A DNA stretch of 64,000 nucleotides. Origin: Fusibacter_A sp965140735 (GTDB lineage Bacteria; Bacillota; Clostridia; Peptostreptococcales; Acidaminobacteraceae). Positions 8,598 to 17,365 of this stretch are shown piece by piece. The stretch's first letter is position 1. Each line of letters opens with the position of its first letter. A model generated the notes under the pieces. It had not been told where the DNA came from. It did not search any database and saw nothing but the letters and a program-made list of their open reading frames with translations. The position numbers and the translations under genes are program-made. Location of the stretch: assembly GCA_965140735.1 (NCBI GenBank), contig OZ223306.1, forward strand, positions 930,001 through 994,000. The letters run 5' to 3'.

Positions 8598-10389
8598 ATT
8601 CTGACCACCTTTGATTCACTTTTTCTACTATTTCTGCACTCATTTCAATATCATCAGGCCATGGTCTCATCAAACCATCTTCTGGTCCTTTTTTAGTGGC
8701 ATCTATACCTATAAAAAGGGAACTATCCGTTCTTTCCACGTAAATCATGTCACGCATTGGATCAATATTGTTAAAAATTTTCCAAGATACAGTACTGTAA
8801 TCCGATGGATCAATCCAATCATCTATTAGAACGACAAATGGCTTTGAACTCAAATCATTCGATCTGGAATTCAAATAAGTTTGAGCTTTTGATCCTTTGT
8901 TTTTAGAAAAAGGAATAATCTCCACATAATTGGACATGATATCTTTAAAAGTTATCCCTTCGGAAGATCCGTTGATAAATTCTTTAGTATTTTTCTTTAA
9001 AGACTTAGCAGAAGTCATAGACATCAGTGTTTCACCAGTTCTCTCAAGTGGCAATTTTTTTGTCGCATCAATCCCCAATCTAAAGCCTTGAAAGGCTCGA
9101 TTTGAAGCATGATCCAGCGCATCGAGTGGCCCTTCGGAAATAATAAGATGATTGGTTTGAGTCACATGATTGCCTATAGCCTCAATAACTGCTTTATAAT
9201 CATGTACATCTACAGTTTCATCCACCACGATAATCATCTTTGTATACATCATTTGCCCTAGTCCCCAAAGTGCATATAAGACCTTATTGCCATGCAGTGG
9301 AAAGGCTTTTTTAATCGATACAATCGCACAATTGTGAAAAACGCCTTCAAGAGGGAAGTCAAGGTCTACAAGTTCAGGACATTGTATTTTCATCAGTGGT
9401 AAAAAAATCCGCTCTGTTGCTTTTCCGAGATAACAGTCTTCCATAGGGGGTTTTCCAACAATGGTAGTGGGGTAAATCGGATTCTTTTTGCGCGTCATTT
9501 TCTCTATATGAAAGACCGGATAGTCATCAGACAACGAATAATATCCTGTATGATCTCCAAAAGGTCCTTCTGTTCTAAGCTCTTCCAAATCCACATAACC
9601 TTCAAGTATAAATTCAGCGTGAGCAGGGACAAATATATCGTTTGTCTGACATCTTACAAGTTCTATCGGCCTTCTTTTCAAATAACCTGCAAAGATCATT
9701 TCGTCAATCATCTTAGGCAGTGGTGCAGTTGCTGCATAGATGGTGGCAGGATCACATCCAATGGCCACTGAAACGGGCATTTTTCTCCCCAACTTACGAT
9801 ACTTTTCATAAATTTCCTTACCATCTTTATGAAGATGCCAGTGCATTCCTGTTGTTTTCTCATCATAGACTTGAAGCCTATACATCCCTACATTCTGTTG
9901 TCCCGTCTCTGGATCTTTAGTAAAAACAAGGGGTAAAGTGATATACTTACCGCCATCTTGGGGCCAACATTTTATAATCGGTAAAAGATTGAGATTAGGG
10001 TCTTCAACGACCTCTTGACAAGGCGCATGCTTTACCTTTCTTGGAAAGATAAAAGGGAGCGGTGCCAACTTTGGAATTGATTTTATTTTGCCTTTTAAGG
10101 TCACATAGGCACTCAAATCCATATAATCTTCAATTTGGTCTGCAATTTCATCAAGTGAATTCACACCTAAACCTAAATTTAAGCGTTCATATGTGCCCAT
10201 AGCATTAATCACAAGCGGAAAAGGTGATCCTTTAACATTTGTGAATTTTAATGCTTTGCCATATTGCTTCGAAATACGATCTGCAATTTCAGTGATCTCA
10301 AGTTCTGAATCAACTTCAACCTCAATTGTCTCTATCAAATGCTTTGCTTCTAAAGCTTCTAAATATTTTGGTAAATCTCTATATGTCAT
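8584..10389 (-). CDS. UbiD-family decarboxylase (MqnL-like)
   Basis: A 601-residue prenyl-FMN-dependent decarboxylase, full length for the family. It begins YRDLPKYLEALEAKHLI, typical of menaquinone-type UbiD proteins. The conserved core EELRTEGPFGDHTGYYS carries the two glutamates, five residues apart, of the Arg-Glu-Glu catalytic set; the Arg is probably that of NVGMYRLQVYD. It heads the minus-strand operon and is preceded by a consensus promoter (10414-10442). UbiX for cofactor synthesis and a UbiA prenyltransferase follow immediately. The likely reaction is removal of the aromatic carboxylate after prenylation, as MqnL does in the futalosine route. 4-hydroxybenzoate or polyprenyl-hydroxybenzoate decarboxylation is the alternative. 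Confidence 0.87.
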   Translation of the reverse strand: MTYRDLPKYLEALEAKHLIETIEVEVDSELEITEIADRISKQYGKALKFTNVKGSPFPLVINAMGTYERLNLGLGVNSLDEIADQIEDYMDLSAYVTLKGKIKSIPKLAPLPFIFPRKVKHAPCQEVVEDPNLNLLPIIKCWPQDGGKYITLPLVFTKDPETGQQNVGMYRLQVYDEKTTGMHWHLHKDGKEIYEKYRKLGRKMPVSVAIGCDPATIYAATAPLPKMIDEMIFAGYLKRRPIELVRCQTNDIFVPAHAEFILEGYVDLEELRTEGPFGDHTGYYSLSDDYPVFHIEKMTRKKNPIYPTTIVGKPPMEDCYLGKATERIFLPLMKIQCPELVDLDFPLEGVFHNCAIVSIKKAFPLHGNKVLYALWGLGQMMYTKMIIVVDETVDVHDYKAVIEAIGNHVTQTNHLIISEGPLDALDHASNRAFQGFRLGIDATKKLPLERTGETLMSMTSAKSLKKNTKEFINGSSEGITFKDIMSNYVEIIPFSKNKGSKAQTYLNSRSNDLSSKPFVVLIDDWIDPSDYSTVSWKIFNNIDPMRDMIYVERTDSSLFIGIDATKKGPEDGLMRPWPDDIEMSAEIVEKVNQRWSEYGFK

Positions 10390-10413
10390 ACCAAACCCTC
10401 CAATTCACTTAAA

Positions 10414-10442
10414 ATTGTAGCTATTTTGAAAGGGTGTGTCAA
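10414..10442 (-). promoter_or_regulatory. Sigma-A promoter of the UbiD-UbiA-UbiX-ABC operon
   Basis: Reading the minus strand, TTGACA (10442-10437) and TACAAT (10419-10414) are separated by exactly 17 bases. Transcription would start about 20 bases before the UbiD start codon. Confidence 0.8.
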
Positions 10443-10474
10443 CTAAACTATTATTGTTCAAAGATTCTGTAAAC

Positions 10475-10503
10475 TGGTCACTTCAACGCGAATATGCTAA
10501 AAT
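10475..10503 (+). promoter_or_regulatory. Sigma-A promoter of the substrate-binding lipoprotein gene
   Basis: TGGTCA at 10475-10480 and TAAAAT at 10498-10503 with a 17-base spacer and a TG extension (TGCTAAAAT). It is back to back with the minus-strand promoter at 10414-10442, so one regulator bound between them could control importer and enzymes together. Confidence 0.65.
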
Positions 10504-10559
10504 ATAGAAGCAATGAAGCAGAAAATAAAAATCATAAAGAACTGTGCAGGAGGCATTAA

Positions 10560-11558
10560 ATGAAACATCTATTATCTTTACTATTAATAGGGCTTATGCT
10601 CTTTACTTTAGGCGGTTGTAAAGCTCAAAATGAACTTGATATTCAAAAGGAAACTGAGGCCAATGCAAATCCTGTCAACCAAAACGCGCCCTCTAACAAA
10701 CCATTACCAACGCTCAAAATTGGTGTCATGTCAGATGTCGGCGCAATTCCATTCATCATTGCCAAAGAAAAAGGCTTCTTTACAAATAGAAATTTACCTG
10801 TGGAAATCACAGTTTTTAGAAGTGCTATGGATAGAGATACAGCCCTTCAAACAGGTAATTTAGATGGCGTTATGGCAGATATGCTCACAATTCTTTTTTA
10901 CAACGAATCTGGATTTGATTCTAAAATGATCGGAGCAACTTACGGTAATTATAAATTGATTACTTCGCCCAATCTATCCTCAGATGATTTTAGCGCTTCT
11001 GAATCACTCTCTATTGGACTTTCATCTAACACAGTGATTGATTTTGCCACTGAAAAAATAGCTGAATCAAAGCAATTTACATCTAAGCTTAAAAAAATTG
11101 CGATTCCACAAATGCCCGTTAGACTTGAAATGCTCAAAGCGGGTGAATTACAAGGCGCTACTTTACCAGACCCACTTGCTTCAGCAGCAATGCTAGAGGG
11201 TGGTGCCTTAATCGGTAGTACTGAAGAGATGGGCTTATATCCAGGCATTTTCATTGCCTCAAATACTGCTATTGCTGAAGGCTCAACAAGTATTGGGTTA
11301 ATGTATGAAGCCTATAATGAAGCTGTGGATTATCTCAATGCAACACCGAGTTCAGAGTACTTCGACCTTTTAGTAAACGAACTTGGCTTTCCACCCATAT
11401 TAAAAGACCAATTTGAAATGCCTGTATTCGAACATGTGAAGGCACCAGATCAAAATACTTTTAATACAACTCTGGAGTGGATGAAAGCAGGCAACCTTAT
11501 TAAAAGCGACTTTTCATATGATGATTTAACAGATTTAGAGTTTATTTCCAAGCAGTGA
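10560..11558 (+). CDS. ABC transporter substrate-binding lipoprotein (NMT1/SsuA-like)
   Basis: A 332-residue exported lipoprotein. It has a hydrophobic signal peptide ending in the lipobox LGGC (Cys about residue 20), then an acidic linker. The mature part begins LKIGVMSDVGAIPFIIAKEKGFF, the usual opening of NMT1/SsuA-type type II binding proteins. Full length for the family. It diverges from the minus-strand operon that encodes the matching ATPase and permease and shares the 170-base promoter region with it. The same fold is used by the cytosolic futalosine enzymes MqnA and MqnD, but this protein carries a lipoprotein signal, so it is a transport receptor. Ligand unknown; a dihydroxynaphthoate-like aromatic acid is proposed from context. 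Confidence 0.88.
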   Translation: MKHLLSLLLIGLMLFTLGGCKAQNELDIQKETEANANPVNQNAPSNKPLPTLKIGVMSDVGAIPFIIAKEKGFFTNRNLPVEITVFRSAMDRDTALQTGNLDGVMADMLTILFYNESGFDSKMIGATYGNYKLITSPNLSSDDFSASESLSIGLSSNTVIDFATEKIAESKQFTSKLKKIAIPQMPVRLEMLKAGELQGATLPDPLASAAMLEGGALIGSTEEMGLYPGIFIASNTAIAEGSTSIGLMYEAYNEAVDYLNATPSSEYFDLLVNELGFPPILKDQFEMPVFEHVKAPDQNTFNTTLEWMKAGNLIKSDFSYDDLTDLEFISKQ

Positions 11559-11589
11559 TTTTCGATTTAATTTTTTTTGAACACATGAT

Positions 11590-11730
11590 TAGTAATGGAC
11601 TGTAATCGCATTGCAGTTCATTTACATACGGAGGCCTATTATGTTTAATTTGATATTGATTTTATTGGTATAAAAACATCTGCTTATGAAGATTCAATTT
11701 TAAAGGTAAAACAACTTTTAGCCCAATAAT
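11590..11730 (+). other. Gap between lipoprotein and kinase genes, with hairpin and possible decayed coding remnant
   Basis: A hairpin-like dyad (GACTGTAAT / ATTGCAGTT, near 11598-11622) is followed by GGAGG and a short ORF from the ATG at 11641 (MFNLILILLV). In another frame, downstream codons read IKTSAYEDSILKVKQLLAQ before a stop at 11728-11730. This looks like real protein sequence joined to that start by a frameshift. It may be a remnant of a small gene, or chance. I cannot assign a function. Confidence 0.25.
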
Positions 11731-11782
11731 TGTCTTGATCTCAATGGAAACCTAGCCATATTTACGAAAGAAAGGTGAACAC

Positions 11783-13972
11783 ATGAAAAAATTATCCTTA
11801 AAGAGAAATAGCATCCAGTTTCGTATCCCTTTCTTTATTTCAATTTTTGCACTGATCTGTGTTTTAGTAACGGGCTTATTTTTACAGCTCATTTTCAGAT
11901 ATAAACTTGAAGACAACATCGAATCTAAAAACATGGTTATTTCTGAAATGATCTCTAACGAATTGACGCTTTATCTTGAAAATGCCACAGACACCGTCAT
12001 AACTGCCGCCAATTTTTCTTCTCAAAGCAGTGGCGATTTAGAACAAATCAAAAGCGAGATTTTTAGAATCTATGATAATTTCAACTATTTTGATTTGATT
12101 TTCTTTATGAATCAAAAAGCACAGATGGTCTTTTCTAAACCTTCCAATAAAAAAGTTCAAGGTAGGATTTATACAGACAGGGATTATTACTGGGATATCA
12201 TGGGAGATGAAAACGAATCTACTATAAGTGAATTGCTCGTCAGCAGTGTTTTAGGCAAACCACATTTCATAACTGCTGCACCTGTAAAGAATAAATCTGA
12301 TGAAATTGTCGGCTTAATTGGTGCTGGTATTCCCCTTGGTAATATTGAAAAAATACTTAAAGATGTCAAACTTGGTTTCAACGGCAAACTATGGATTGCC
12401 GATGCCTACGGTGCAATTGTCATACATCCTGACTACGATATCGATCAAGAACTTATCCCTGTATCACATTTGGGTATAAAAGCCTATGACCACAACCCAG
12501 AAATCTTAGATATTTTGAAAAATCATCAAAATATCAATACAAGATACACCATTGGTGATGACGATTATTATGCATCCATCACCTTTCTAAAAGACTACAA
12601 TTGGATGATTGTCGTTGAACAAAACAAAAATACAGTGAATAAAGAAATTTTAGATTCTACAAACCAATTGGTGGTCATTCAATCAGCCGTTTTATTATTT
12701 GCATTGATCATTGGCTTGGTCCTTGCAAGATGGATTACATTACCCATCAAGCAGTTAGTTCAACAAGTGCGCGCACTTCCAACGACATTAAAGTACAATG
12801 AGGGCATCAGTGTCAATTCAAATGAAACTGACAGTAACGAACTCTTAGAACTCAGCCATGCTTTTGTAGAAATGGGTTTAAACCTTAAAAACAACTTATC
12901 CGAGCTCGAAAGTTCTGTTATAAGTGAAAATAGAATTCAGCAATATCTTAAAAATATCTTAGCCAGTGTACACAGTGGTATCATCGTGGCGGATTCTAAC
13001 TATGAAGTAACCATTTTTAATGCACAGGCCACTAAAATAACAGGACTCAGTGAAGAGTATATGATTGGTCACGACTTCTTTGAAATTCTAGAAATGCTTC
13101 AGTTAAAAGTTAATGAAGAAGTTTTAAATGTCATTCATTATGATCGACAAGTCACAGACCAAGAAACCACCTTAACGACACCTCAAAACAATCATGTTTC
13201 CATCAGTTATACTTGTTCGCGTGTAACCGATCCATCTGGTAATTATCTTGGGATCGTGCTACAATTTAGAGATATCACAGCCATGAAGATTTTGGAACAA
13301 GAACTTCGTAAAGAAGATAGAATTCATACAATAGGTGAATTATCTGCTTCAATTATCCATGATATTGGCAACCCACTTGCAGGTATGGCCAATTTGATTG
13401 AACTTTTAAAGGATACAGAGATTCAAGAGAGCTCACAAAAGGAAGTATTGGATTTGCTCAGTGAAGAAGTTAATGATCTCAATATTTTAGTCATTAATTT
13501 TCTCGATTTTGTAAGAAGTTCCAATCTACAAAAAAGTCCTGTTGATCTCACCAAGATTATTAAAAGCTGCATTGATCTGCTTAAAGGTGAAATTGACACT
13601 AAGCGTATCAGATTGGTCAAAGACATCCCGAGTGAACCGATCATCTTAAATCTTGAATCTAGAAGTGTCAAACAAGCTTTAATCAATATTTTGAAAAATG
13701 CGAGTCAGGCCATTGAAAACAAGGGTTCTATCCTCATTAGTGTTCTAGAGAACGATAAAAATGTGCTATTGACGATTGAAGATACGGGTAAAGGCATGAG
13801 TGAAGAAGTCATTTCTAAACTCTTTTATCCGTTTTATACCACAAGAGAAAATGGCACGGGATTAGGTCTCTTTATTGCTTATAACGCCTTAAAAGAAAAT
13901 AGCTGCATACTCACTGTAGAATCCGAAGTGGGTAGAGGCTCCACCTTTAAAATAAATTTTAAAAAGGATTGA
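11783..13972 (+). CDS. Cache/HAMP/PAS sensor histidine kinase
   Basis: A 729-residue membrane sensor kinase. Order: transmembrane helix at about residues 13-38; extracellular double-Cache domain at about 40-285 (GLIGAGIPLGNIEKIL and KLWIADAYGAIVIHPDYD are typical); second helix near 296-316; HAMP; PAS at about 390-490 (GIIVADSNYEVTIFNAQATKITG); HisKA with phosphoacceptor His526 in IIHDIGNPLAG; HATPase with the N box (LKNASQAIENKG) and G boxes (DTGKGMS, GTGLGL). The response regulator starts four bases after it. The next operon has a sigma-54 promoter and encodes malonate-type uptake and decarboxylation. The kinase probably senses the external carboxylate through its Cache domain. Ligand identity is inference. 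Confidence 0.9.
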   Translation: MKKLSLKRNSIQFRIPFFISIFALICVLVTGLFLQLIFRYKLEDNIESKNMVISEMISNELTLYLENATDTVITAANFSSQSSGDLEQIKSEIFRIYDNFNYFDLIFFMNQKAQMVFSKPSNKKVQGRIYTDRDYYWDIMGDENESTISELLVSSVLGKPHFITAAPVKNKSDEIVGLIGAGIPLGNIEKILKDVKLGFNGKLWIADAYGAIVIHPDYDIDQELIPVSHLGIKAYDHNPEILDILKNHQNINTRYTIGDDDYYASITFLKDYNWMIVVEQNKNTVNKEILDSTNQLVVIQSAVLLFALIIGLVLARWITLPIKQLVQQVRALPTTLKYNEGISVNSNETDSNELLELSHAFVEMGLNLKNNLSELESSVISENRIQQYLKNILASVHSGIIVADSNYEVTIFNAQATKITGLSEEYMIGHDFFEILEMLQLKVNEEVLNVIHYDRQVTDQETTLTTPQNNHVSISYTCSRVTDPSGNYLGIVLQFRDITAMKILEQELRKEDRIHTIGELSASIIHDIGNPLAGMANLIELLKDTEIQESSQKEVLDLLSEEVNDLNILVINFLDFVRSSNLQKSPVDLTKIIKSCIDLLKGEIDTKRIRLVKDIPSEPIILNLESRSVKQALINILKNASQAIENKGSILISVLENDKNVLLTIEDTGKGMSEEVISKLFYPFYTTRENGTGLGLFIAYNALKENSCILTVESEVGRGSTFKINFKKD

Positions 13973-13976
13973 TCAA

Positions 13977-15302
13977 ATGAAAATTCTTGTAATTGATGAT
14001 GAAAAAAGTATCCGAGTATCACTTACTTTAGGATTAAAAAAGCTTAATGCCACTGTGTTCAGTGCTGAAAACGGGACTGACGGTTTAACGCTCTTTAGAA
14101 CTCAAAATGTTGATCTAGTAATCCTCGACATAAAATTACCTGATATTTCAGGTATTGAAGTTTTAAAGCAAATGAAACAACAAAATGAAAATTGTACTGT
14201 TATTATGATGACGCATTTAAGTGAAGTCAAGCTCGCTGTTCAGGCGATGAAACTCGGTGCTTACGATTACTTTACAAAACCCTTCTCACTTGAAGAAATG
14301 CTCAGTGCTATCAGACAATTAGATCCTTATATTAAAGAAAAGGCACTCATCACTCATTTAAAGGATACGCCTAATCAAATCGTAGGTGATTCTTGTGCAA
14401 TTACTGCCATTATAACGAAACTTCAAAAACTCTCTAAAGTCCAATTTAACACATGCGTCTTAATAAACGGTGAAAGTGGCACAGGTAAAGAACTTGTGGC
14501 AAAACAAATTCATTCTGTTTGTGCGCCAGACCAACCTTTTGTAGCTATTAACTGTGCAGCCATCCCTAAGCATCTGCAAGAAAGTGAACTCTTTGGACAT
14601 GAGAAGGGTGCCTTTTCTGATGCAAAAAATCAACGCATCGGTCTACTTGAGTACGCTGAAAATGGGGTTCTTTTCTTAGATGAAATTGGAGATATGGACA
14701 TTGACCTTCAAGCCAAATTATTGAGAGTCTTACAAGAAAAAACCTATCGTAGAATTGGGGACAATTCAGAAATCGTATTTAATGCCATGGTGGTCGCTGC
14801 AACTAATAAAGATTTACTTGCAGAAGTTGAAGCCAACACTTTTAGAAAAGATTTGTTTTATCGACTCAATATCATCCCAATTATGGTGCCACCTCTTAGA
14901 GAGCGTAAAGAAGATATTCCTGTTCTTATTGATCATTTTATCCGTATCTATAATAAACTTCTTGGAAAGGATGTCAAAGGTCTTTCAACTGATATGCTCT
15001 CTCTCTTTTATAAATACAGTTGGCCAGGGAACATCAGAGAACTAAAAAATATCATAGAACGCCTTATGATTTTAAGTGATTCAGATGAATTATCCATGGA
15101 CGAGCTCCCATACGAACTCAGCGATGAAGATCCTAAGGGAAAAGGACACCTCAGTCATTTAGAACAAGCTGAACACGAAGCTGTATTAAGAGCATTATCC
15201 CAGTATAATTGGAACATTACAAAAGCCGCTGAAGCACTTCAAATCTCAAGATTAACGCTAAGAAGAAAAATTGACAAATACGGTATATCAAATCAACGCT
15301 GA
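13977..15302 (+). CDS. Sigma-54-dependent response regulator (NtrC/AtoC type)
   Basis: A 441-residue activator in three parts. The receiver has phospho-acceptor Asp51 in VILDIKLPDISG. The AAA+ domain has Walker A GESGTGKE and Walker B GVLFLDEIGDM. The C-terminal Fis-type helix-turn-helix contains NITKAAEALQISRLTLRRKI. The sigma-54 contact loop reads GAFSDA rather than the common GAFTGA. The gene is coupled to the kinase upstream. A consensus -24/-12 element lies 420 bases downstream of its stop, before the CoA-transferase operon, which is its most likely target. Malonate operons of other bacteria also use dedicated regulators, but of different families. Activator class is certain; the target is inference from adjacency. 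Confidence 0.93.
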   Translation: MKILVIDDEKSIRVSLTLGLKKLNATVFSAENGTDGLTLFRTQNVDLVILDIKLPDISGIEVLKQMKQQNENCTVIMMTHLSEVKLAVQAMKLGAYDYFTKPFSLEEMLSAIRQLDPYIKEKALITHLKDTPNQIVGDSCAITAIITKLQKLSKVQFNTCVLINGESGTGKELVAKQIHSVCAPDQPFVAINCAAIPKHLQESELFGHEKGAFSDAKNQRIGLLEYAENGVLFLDEIGDMDIDLQAKLLRVLQEKTYRRIGDNSEIVFNAMVVAATNKDLLAEVEANTFRKDLFYRLNIIPIMVPPLRERKEDIPVLIDHFIRIYNKLLGKDVKGLSTDMLSLFYKYSWPGNIRELKNIIERLMILSDSDELSMDELPYELSDEDPKGKGHLSHLEQAEHEAVLRALSQYNWNITKAAEALQISRLTLRRKIDKYGISNQR

Positions 15303-15327
15303 TTTATAAAGAAAAAGGAGGCCTCAT

Positions 15328-15600
15328 ATGATTAGAATTCATGTAAGTGTATATGGCCGTGTTCAGGCTGTTGGCTTTCGATATTTTACGTTTCAACTTG
15401 CACACCAATACGAACTCACTGGGTGGGTGAGAAACCTTGATGATGGCTCAGTTGAAATAGAATCTCAAGGAGATTCTGAAACTATTGAAAAATTTTTAAC
15501 AGACTTAAGAGCAGGCAATGGCTATTCGAGAGTCAATGATATCCATTTTTATAAAACGCAACTGGTCCCAAATGATCTAAAATTCGTCATATTTCACTAA
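15328..15600 (+). CDS. acyP: Acylphosphatase
   Basis: A 90-residue acylphosphatase, the normal family size. It has the phosphate-binding loop GRVQAVGFRYF (with the catalytic Arg) and the second signature GWVRNLDDGSVEIESQG, whose Asn activates water. It hydrolyses acyl phosphates such as acetyl phosphate. AAGGAGG precedes the ATG, and it follows the activator gene by 25 bases, so it is likely in the same transcript. A role in trimming acyl phosphates related to the downstream acid metabolism, or in receiver phosphorylation by acetyl phosphate, is possible but speculative. Confidence 0.92.
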   Translation: MIRIHVSVYGRVQAVGFRYFTFQLAHQYELTGWVRNLDDGSVEIESQGDSETIEKFLTDLRAGNGYSRVNDIHFYKTQLVPNDLKFVIFH

Positions 15601-15620
15601 TAAGTTCATAGAGGCTGTAT

Positions 15621-15674
15621 AAACGGTAACATTATTACCAACACTGGTAACAATGTTACCGTTTATCTTTTTTT
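15621..15674 (+). terminator. Long hairpin: terminator, possibly also activator-binding site
   Basis: A 20-base-arm hairpin with a 4-base loop (15621-15640 pairs with 15645-15664; one G-U pair), followed by a T run at 15668-15674. It ends the kinase-regulator-acylphosphatase transcript. The arms contain repeated GGTAAC/GTTACC words. It lies about 60 to 105 bases upstream of the -24 box, roughly where NtrC-type activators bind, so it could have both roles. Confidence 0.75.
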
Positions 15675-15723
15675 GGGAATAATGATTTTGTTGAAATTTT
15701 AACATTTGTCAAATTAAAAATAG

Positions 15724-15740
15724 TTGGCATACTTATTGCA
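15724..15740 (+). promoter_or_regulatory. Sigma-54 (-24/-12) promoter of the malonate/decarboxylase operon
   Basis: TTGGCAT at 15724-15730 and TTGCA at 15736-15740. The invariant GG (15726-15727) and GC (15738-15739) are ten bases apart, exactly the spacing required by sigma-54. It matches YTGGCACGRNNNTTGCW except at a few tolerated positions. It sits 42 bases before the CoA-transferase ATG and just after a sigma-54 activator gene. Confidence 0.88.
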
Positions 15741-15782
15741 TATTAAACTAGTGTATAAATAATTTTGAAATAGGAGGCGTTT

Positions 15783-16970
15783 ATGAAACAAGCATTAGAG
15801 GGATTAAAAATACTCGATATGACAAGAGTCCTTGCAGGTCCCTATTGTACAATGGTCCTAGCAGATTTAGGAGCAGATGTCATCAAGATCGAAGCACCTA
15901 AGAAAGGAGATGATTCAAGACAATTTGGCCCATATGTTAATGGGGAAAGCGCATACTTCATGAGTATCAACAGAAATAAACGTAGTATGACATTAGACCT
16001 TAAAAATCCAGAAGCAAAAACTATTTTTTTTGAACTTATTAAAAAGGTAGATGTCGTCGTTGAGAATTTCAGACCTGGTACCATGGAGAAATTAGGCTTT
16101 GGTTATGATGTATTAAAGGAAATTAACCCTAAATTAATCTACGCAGCGAGTTCTGGTTTTGGTCATACTGGACCATACAGCAAACGTCCTGCTTATGACG
16201 GTGTTGTTCAAGCCATGGGCGGTATCATGAGTATTACTGGCCAACTTGGAGGCAAACCAACAAGAGTAGGCCCATCAGTGGGAGATATCACAGCGGGTCT
16301 ATTTACTGCAATTGGAATTTTAGCCGCTGTAAATCACCTAAAAGACACTGGTGAGGGACAGAAAGTAGATGTTTCCATGTTAGACTGTCAAGTCGCAATT
16401 CTTGAAAATGCACTTGCACGTTACTTTGCAACAGGTATCTCTCCAAAACCTGCTGGTAATAAACATTCATCAATTGTACCTTTTGAACCTTTTGAAACAT
16501 CAGATGGAGAAATCATGATCGCAGCAGGTAATGATAATCTTTGGAAAAAATTCTGTGCCGAAATCGGTCAAGAAGCACTTGCTAATGACGAAAGATTTGC
16601 GACAAATCCACAAAGAAATGCAAACTACGATGAATTGAAAGTAATTCTTTCAGAAATATTAAAAACAAAATCAACTGAAGAATGGTATAAAAACTTAACT
16701 AATGCAGGTGTACCATGTGGTCCTATCAACACAATTGAAATGGTAACTAAAGATGAGCAAGTCATTCAAAGAGAAATGGTCGTTGAAGTCGAACATAAAA
16801 TTGCTGGAACAACTCACATACCAGGTGTTCCAATTAAATTGAGTGCAACACCTGGATCAATTAAAAAGGCTGCACCTGTACTTGGTGAAGACACTTATGA
16901 AATATTGAAAGAGCTTTTAGATTATTCAGATGAGCAATTAGATCAATTAAAAGCGAATCAAGTATTTTAA
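15783..16970 (+). CDS. Type III (CaiB/BaiF) CoA-transferase
   Basis: A 395-residue family III CoA-transferase. The N-terminus (GLKILDMTRVLAGPYCTMVLADLGADVIKIE) is diagnostic in form. The catalytic Asp is Asp168 in RVGPSVGDITAG. These enzymes move CoA between carboxylates through a covalent acyl-Asp intermediate. It is the first gene behind the sigma-54 promoter. MadL, MadM and a malonyl/methylmalonyl-CoA decarboxylase follow, so the likely reaction is acetyl-CoA plus malonate to malonyl-CoA plus acetate. The acetyl-CoA left by decarboxylation would then be re-used as CoA donor. The acyl pair is inference; the family is certain. Confidence 0.92.
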   Translation: MKQALEGLKILDMTRVLAGPYCTMVLADLGADVIKIEAPKKGDDSRQFGPYVNGESAYFMSINRNKRSMTLDLKNPEAKTIFFELIKKVDVVVENFRPGTMEKLGFGYDVLKEINPKLIYAASSGFGHTGPYSKRPAYDGVVQAMGGIMSITGQLGGKPTRVGPSVGDITAGLFTAIGILAAVNHLKDTGEGQKVDVSMLDCQVAILENALARYFATGISPKPAGNKHSSIVPFEPFETSDGEIMIAAGNDNLWKKFCAEIGQEALANDERFATNPQRNANYDELKVILSEILKTKSTEEWYKNLTNAGVPCGPINTIEMVTKDEQVIQREMVVEVEHKIAGTTHIPGVPIKLSATPGSIKKAAPVLGEDTYEILKELLDYSDEQLDQLKANQVF

Positions 16971-16984
16971 ATAGGAGGTTTAAT

Positions 16985-17353
16985 ATGGAGATTTATGGAT
17001 TAGGTATCGTCGCATTTTGTATGTACATCGGATCATTTATTGGGTATTTTATTGGTAAAACGCTTGGCATATCTGGGAACGTTGGTGGCGTTGGCTTCGC
17101 AATGCTAATTTTAATCTTATTAAGCAATTATGTAGAAAAAAAAGGGGGCTGGTCTGAAAGAACCCAAAACGGGATTTACCTTTTAAGCGCACTCTATATC
17201 CCTATTGTTGTTGCTATGGCTGGCATTCAAAATGTAGTTGCTGCTTTTAGTGGTGGTGCTATTGCATTTGTCGCTGGCGGTGTTGCCACTATAGGTTCTA
17301 TGTTTTTAGTACCTGTAATCGGAAAATTAGGCTCAAAAGAAATAGAAAAATAG
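16985..17353 (+). CDS. madL: Malonate transporter subunit MadL
   Basis: A 122-residue membrane protein with about four hydrophobic segments. It opens MEIYGLGIVAFCMYIGSF and contains GKTLGISGNVGGVGFAMLIL, as in MadL. MadL and MadM together form a Na+-coupled malonate carrier in Malonomonas and related systems. AGGAGG precedes the ATG, and it lies 14 bases after the CoA-transferase gene. The MadM gene follows by 12 bases. The pairing of two small proteins in the right order supports the call strongly. Confidence 0.88.
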   Translation: MEIYGLGIVAFCMYIGSFIGYFIGKTLGISGNVGGVGFAMLILILLSNYVEKKGGWSERTQNGIYLLSALYIPIVVAMAGIQNVVAAFSGGAIAFVAGGVATIGSMFLVPVIGKLGSKEIEK

Positions 17354-17365
17354 GGAGGGGCTCTT

